7,690 nt of DNA from Candidatus Sulfopaludibacter sp. SbA3 (GTDB lineage: Bacteria; Acidobacteriota; Terriglobia; Bryobacterales; Bryobacteraceae). The DNA is taken from positions 1-7,690 of the forward strand of contig CAMDKT010000282.1 in the NCBI GenBank assembly GCA_945900935.1. The letters are read 5' to 3'. Under the pieces are notes generated by a model that made no database searches, had not been told where the DNA came from, and saw only the letters and a list, made by a program, of their open reading frames with translations. A program made the translations under genes and the position numbers. Below, one piece after another: positions 5,621-7,690 of this stretch (its first letter is position 1; the number at the start of each line of letters is the position of its first letter).

Positions 5621-6991
5621 ATGCGCCGAATTGTTTTCAGTTGCGCCTGTGTGATCTTTGGCTTGGCGGTCTCTTTTGGGGCAGCGGCGCCGAAGAAGAA
5701 GTCGGCTGCGGTTACCAAGAAAGCGCCGGTGAAGAAGAGGGTTGTGGCGCGGCGTTCGGCGGTGATACCGGCGGCGGTGCGGGCGACGGCGAACGATTCG
5801 GTGGCGCAGTGGCTGAATGTGGCCGGGACGATGGAAAATCCGGCGGCGATGATTCCGTTTTTTGAACAGTTGTACCGGCTGGAGAGGCGGGAGGCGGACG
5901 AAGTCCTGCGTGTTTTTCACTACGGGGATTCGCACACGGCGGCGGATGAATGGTCCGGGACGCTACGGTATTTGCTACAGGCGCGGTTTGGGGATGGCGG
6001 GAACGGGTATTCTCATGCGGGGCAGCCGTGGCGCGGCTACCGGCGGCTCGATTTGAAGAGCTGGAATTCGCGGGGGTGGTATAGCGACGGGCTCCTCGGG
6101 CGCGAGGGCGACGGGCTTTATGGATTGGCCGGAGTGAGCCTATCGACGGAGCGCGCCGGAGAGATGGTGAATTTGCAGACCGAGGCGACGCGGGCGGAGT
6201 TCCAATATTTGCGGCAGCCGGGCGGGGGCCGGGTGGAGATTTCGGATAACGGAGCTGTTTTGGAAATCGTGGATACGGATGGAGCGGGGATGCCGATGGC
6301 GCAAAAGTTGGCGTTAGGCGAGGGCCCGCATTTTTTGACGGCGCGGACGCTGGACCGCCGTCCGGTACGGCTGCACGGGTGGGTGACAGAAAATTTGCGC
6401 GGGTTAACTTGGGAAATGATGGGGATAAACGGGGCGCAGGCGTCGGTGGGATTGAAATGGGAAGACGCGGGGTTGGCTCCGGCTTATCGGGACCATGCGC
6501 CGGGGCTGATTGTGTTGGCGTATGGGACGAACGAAGCGCGGAACAGGGACTGGACGTTTGAGAGTTACCGGGACATGTTTATCGCATTGCTGGACAAGTA
6601 CCGGCGGTTGGCGCCGGCCGCGTCGATATTGGTGATTGGACCGCCGGACCATCAAATACGGACGCGAGCGGGGTGGGCGCCGCACGAGAAGATCGACGTG
6701 ATTTTGGAGGCGCAACGGGCGGCGTGCGCGGCGCGAGGGGCGGCGTTCTGGGACATAAGGGAGCGGATGGGCGGGAAGGGCGCGATGCGGCAATGGGTGT
6801 ATGCGGGAATGGCGCAGGGAGACTACGTACACTTCACGGGACCTGGTTACCGGTTGCTGGGCGCGGCGTTGTACAAAGAGCTGATGGGACAATTTTCCAC
6901 GTTTGCGCGGGTGCGGCGTGAGACTATGGAGCCAAAGACTGCGGATTTTGCCGCGCCAATCACATATGGACAAACGAACACAAATCCTTGA
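5621..6991 (+). CDS. Exported SGNH/GDSL acyltransferase or esterase, copy 2
   Basis: A 456-residue paralogue of the gene before it. Residues 1-22 form a signal peptide (MRR, hydrophobic core, GAAA). Then comes a strongly basic segment at about 25-45 (KKK, KK, KKR, ARR) that could bind an anionic polymer or membrane surface. SGNH blocks: HYGDSHTAAD (Ser104), MMGINGA (Asn270), YGTNEA (Asn304) and DYVHFTGPGY (Asp401, His404), so a complete catalytic set is present. Some 165 residues between blocks I and II again suggest an inserted beta-rich domain. Shared stretches with copy 1 include HYGDS, FGD.G.G, MG.NGA, YGTNE, MGG.G.M and ALYK/LLYK, which points to an old tandem duplication. The C-terminal 25 residues are Pro/Thr-rich and not conserved in copy 1; they overlap the carrier-protein gene by 26 bp. 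A role in acyl transfer to, or removal from, an envelope polymer is inferred from family and neighbours. Confidence 0.88.
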   Translation: MRRIVFSCACVIFGLAVSFGAAAPKKKSAAVTKKAPVKKRVVARRSAVIPAAVRATANDSVAQWLNVAGTMENPAAMIPFFEQLYRLERREADEVLRVFHYGDSHTAADEWSGTLRYLLQARFGDGGNGYSHAGQPWRGYRRLDLKSWNSRGWYSDGLLGREGDGLYGLAGVSLSTERAGEMVNLQTEATRAEFQYLRQPGGGRVEISDNGAVLEIVDTDGAGMPMAQKLALGEGPHFLTARTLDRRPVRLHGWVTENLRGLTWEMMGINGAQASVGLKWEDAGLAPAYRDHAPGLIVLAYGTNEARNRDWTFESYRDMFIALLDKYRRLAPAASILVIGPPDHQIRTRAGWAPHEKIDVILEAQRAACAARGAAFWDIRERMGGKGAMRQWVYAGMAQGDYVHFTGPGYRLLGAALYKELMGQFSTFARVRRETMEPKTADFAAPITYGQTNTNP

Positions 6992-7202
6992 CATCATTCG
7001 GAGAGTCGCCGGGAAGGAACCGCCGGAGTCGGCGGACGAATCGCTATTTGACAGTGGCGTGCTGGATTCATTCGGGTTGCAGGACTTGGTGACGGAGTTG
7101 GAACACATATTCGATGTGAAGATTCCGGACGGGGACTTGACGCCGCGGAAGTTTGAGTCAGTGGAACGGATAGAAGCGTATTTAGAAGGGCACGGGAAAT
7201 AG
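6966..7202 (+). CDS. Acyl carrier protein (DltC/ACP-like)
   Basis: The 78-residue product has the typical size and helix pattern of a carrier protein. The phosphopantetheine site is LFDSGVLDSFGLQDL, with Ser35 in the D-S-x-x-L motif, followed by ELEHIFDVKIPDGDLTPRKF and a last helix SVERIEAYL. FDSGVLDSFGL and the KIPDGDL stretch are reminiscent of DltC and of stand-alone carriers fed by adenylating enzymes, more than of housekeeping fatty-acid ACP (DSLDxVE). The ATG at 6966 lies 26 bp inside the preceding SGNH gene in another frame. The frame is open further upstream to 6903, but that extension adds residues unlike any ACP. No Shine-Dalgarno is seen, so translational coupling is likely. The KAS III-like gene begins 1 bp after its stop. 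It probably carries the acyl group used by the MBOAT or made by the KAS III-like protein. Confidence 0.92.
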   Translation: MDKRTQILDIIRRVAGKEPPESADESLFDSGVLDSFGLQDLVTELEHIFDVKIPDGDLTPRKFESVERIEAYLEGHGK

Positions 7203-7203
7203 A

Positions 7204-7690
7204 GTGGCTTTCTTGAAGGCATTTGGATCCTACCTGCCGGAACGGGTGGTGAGCAACGCGGAGATCGGAGCCCGGGTCGGTTGCGACGCGGAGTGGATAC
7301 GCAATGTGTCGGGCATTGATGAGCGGCGTTTTGCGCGGGACGATGAGACGGTGACTGATTTGGCGTTGCGGGCGGCGCAGGACTGTTTGGAACGGGCTGG
7401 TGTGAAGGCGTCGGAGTTGGGGATGATATTGGTGGCTAGCGGGTCGTCGGAGCGGCAGTTTCCGGGGCCGGCGGCGTCGGTAGCGAACCGGTTGGGATTG
7501 GACTCGACGCCGTGTTTGGATATGTCGATGGCGAGCGCGGGGTCGTTGTTCGGAATATCGCTGGCGTCGCGGCTGTGCGAGTCGTTGGGGCCGATACTGG
7601 TGATCGGGGCGGAGAAGATGTCGCGGATCGTGGAGCGGGAGCCGATGGAGCGGGGGGTCGCCATTCTGTTTGGCGATGGGGCGGGGGCAT
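7204..7690 (+). CDS. KAS III (FabH)-like protein with Ser in place of the catalytic Cys, 5' part
   Basis: The first 162 residues of a thiolase-fold protein; the gene runs off the right edge. The start is a GTG one base after the carrier-protein stop; it puts GSYLPERVVSN at residues 8-18, as in FabH-type proteins (GSYLPE.V..N). Further family signs are EWIRNVSGIDERRFA (30-44), the helix ALRAAQDCLERAGV, MILVASGSSERQFPGPAA, and GVAILFGDGAGA (151-162). The active-site segment reads LDMSMASAGSLFGI (105-118), which aligns without gaps to the family pattern DLSAACSGFLYGI and puts Ser111 (codon 7534-7536) at the nucleophile position (Cys112 in E. coli FabH). Ser-type relatives such as DpsC act in starter-unit selection or acyl transfer. 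The His and Asn of the catalytic triad lie beyond the window. Its place beside an ACP suggests it loads or transfers an acyl group on that carrier. Confidence 0.9.
   Translation, partial: MAFLKAFGSYLPERVVSNAEIGARVGCDAEWIRNVSGIDERRFARDDETVTDLALRAAQDCLERAGVKASELGMILVASGSSERQFPGPAASVANRLGLDSTPCLDMSMASAGSLFGISLASRLCESLGPILVIGAEKMSRIVEREPMERGVAILFGDGAGA

Noticed and set aside
6404..7222. 272-residue minus-strand frame across the second SGNH and the ACP genes
   Set aside because: Opposite two well-supported genes; the product is Arg/Pro-rich and unlike any family.
1..7690. tRNA, rRNA, riboswitch or insertion sequence
   Set aside because: I found no cloverleaf-like arms, no rRNA-like stretch, no transposase and no terminal inverted repeats on reading both strands.

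Overview
The window looks like chromosomal DNA of a GC-rich, Gram-negative-type soil or sediment bacterium. Acidobacteriota of the Solibacter/Bryobacter kind is my best guess. It rests on gene content (PEGA-domain protein, Tat-type sulfatase, MBOAT/SGNH cluster) and on codon use dominated by G-ending codons, not on any marker gene, so it is an inference.

Layout. Bases 1-542 hold the 3' end of a reading frame that resembles the C-terminus of an amidohydrolase, followed by about 280 bases without a recognisable gene; base composition here is more balanced than in the rest. At 543-1217 (+) lies an exported PEGA-domain protein. It converges, with only 3 bp between stop codons, on a formylglycine-type sulfatase at 1221-2720 (-). 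A short divergent intergenic region (2721-2824) carries an AT-rich patch with a 10-bp perfect palindrome and a 10-bp tandem repeat (four exact copies plus one degenerate). From 2825 to the right edge runs one tightly packed plus-strand operon: MBOAT O-acyltransferase, two related exported SGNH/GDSL proteins, an acyl carrier protein, and the first 162 codons of a ketoacyl synthase III-like protein that continues outside the window.

How the genes may work together. MBOAT plus SGNH is the usual machinery for moving an acyl group across the inner membrane and placing it on a cell-envelope or extracellular polymer (compare DltB/DltD, PatA/PatB, AlgI/AlgJ/AlgX). The added carrier protein recalls DltC of the D-alanylation system. 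The KAS III-like protein has Ser where the family has its catalytic Cys, a change known from KAS III relatives that act as acyltransferases rather than condensing enzymes. My reading is a dlt-like acylation system in which a carrier-bound acyl group, not acetyl-CoA or D-alanine, is the likely donor. The acyl group and the acceptor cannot be read from the sequence. The divergent sulfatase may act on the same or another sulfated glycan, but that link rests on adjacency alone.

The plus strand is strongly G over C from about base 543 onward, also across the minus-strand sulfatase. This suggests a replication-strand bias and explains the many long false reading frames on the opposite strand.
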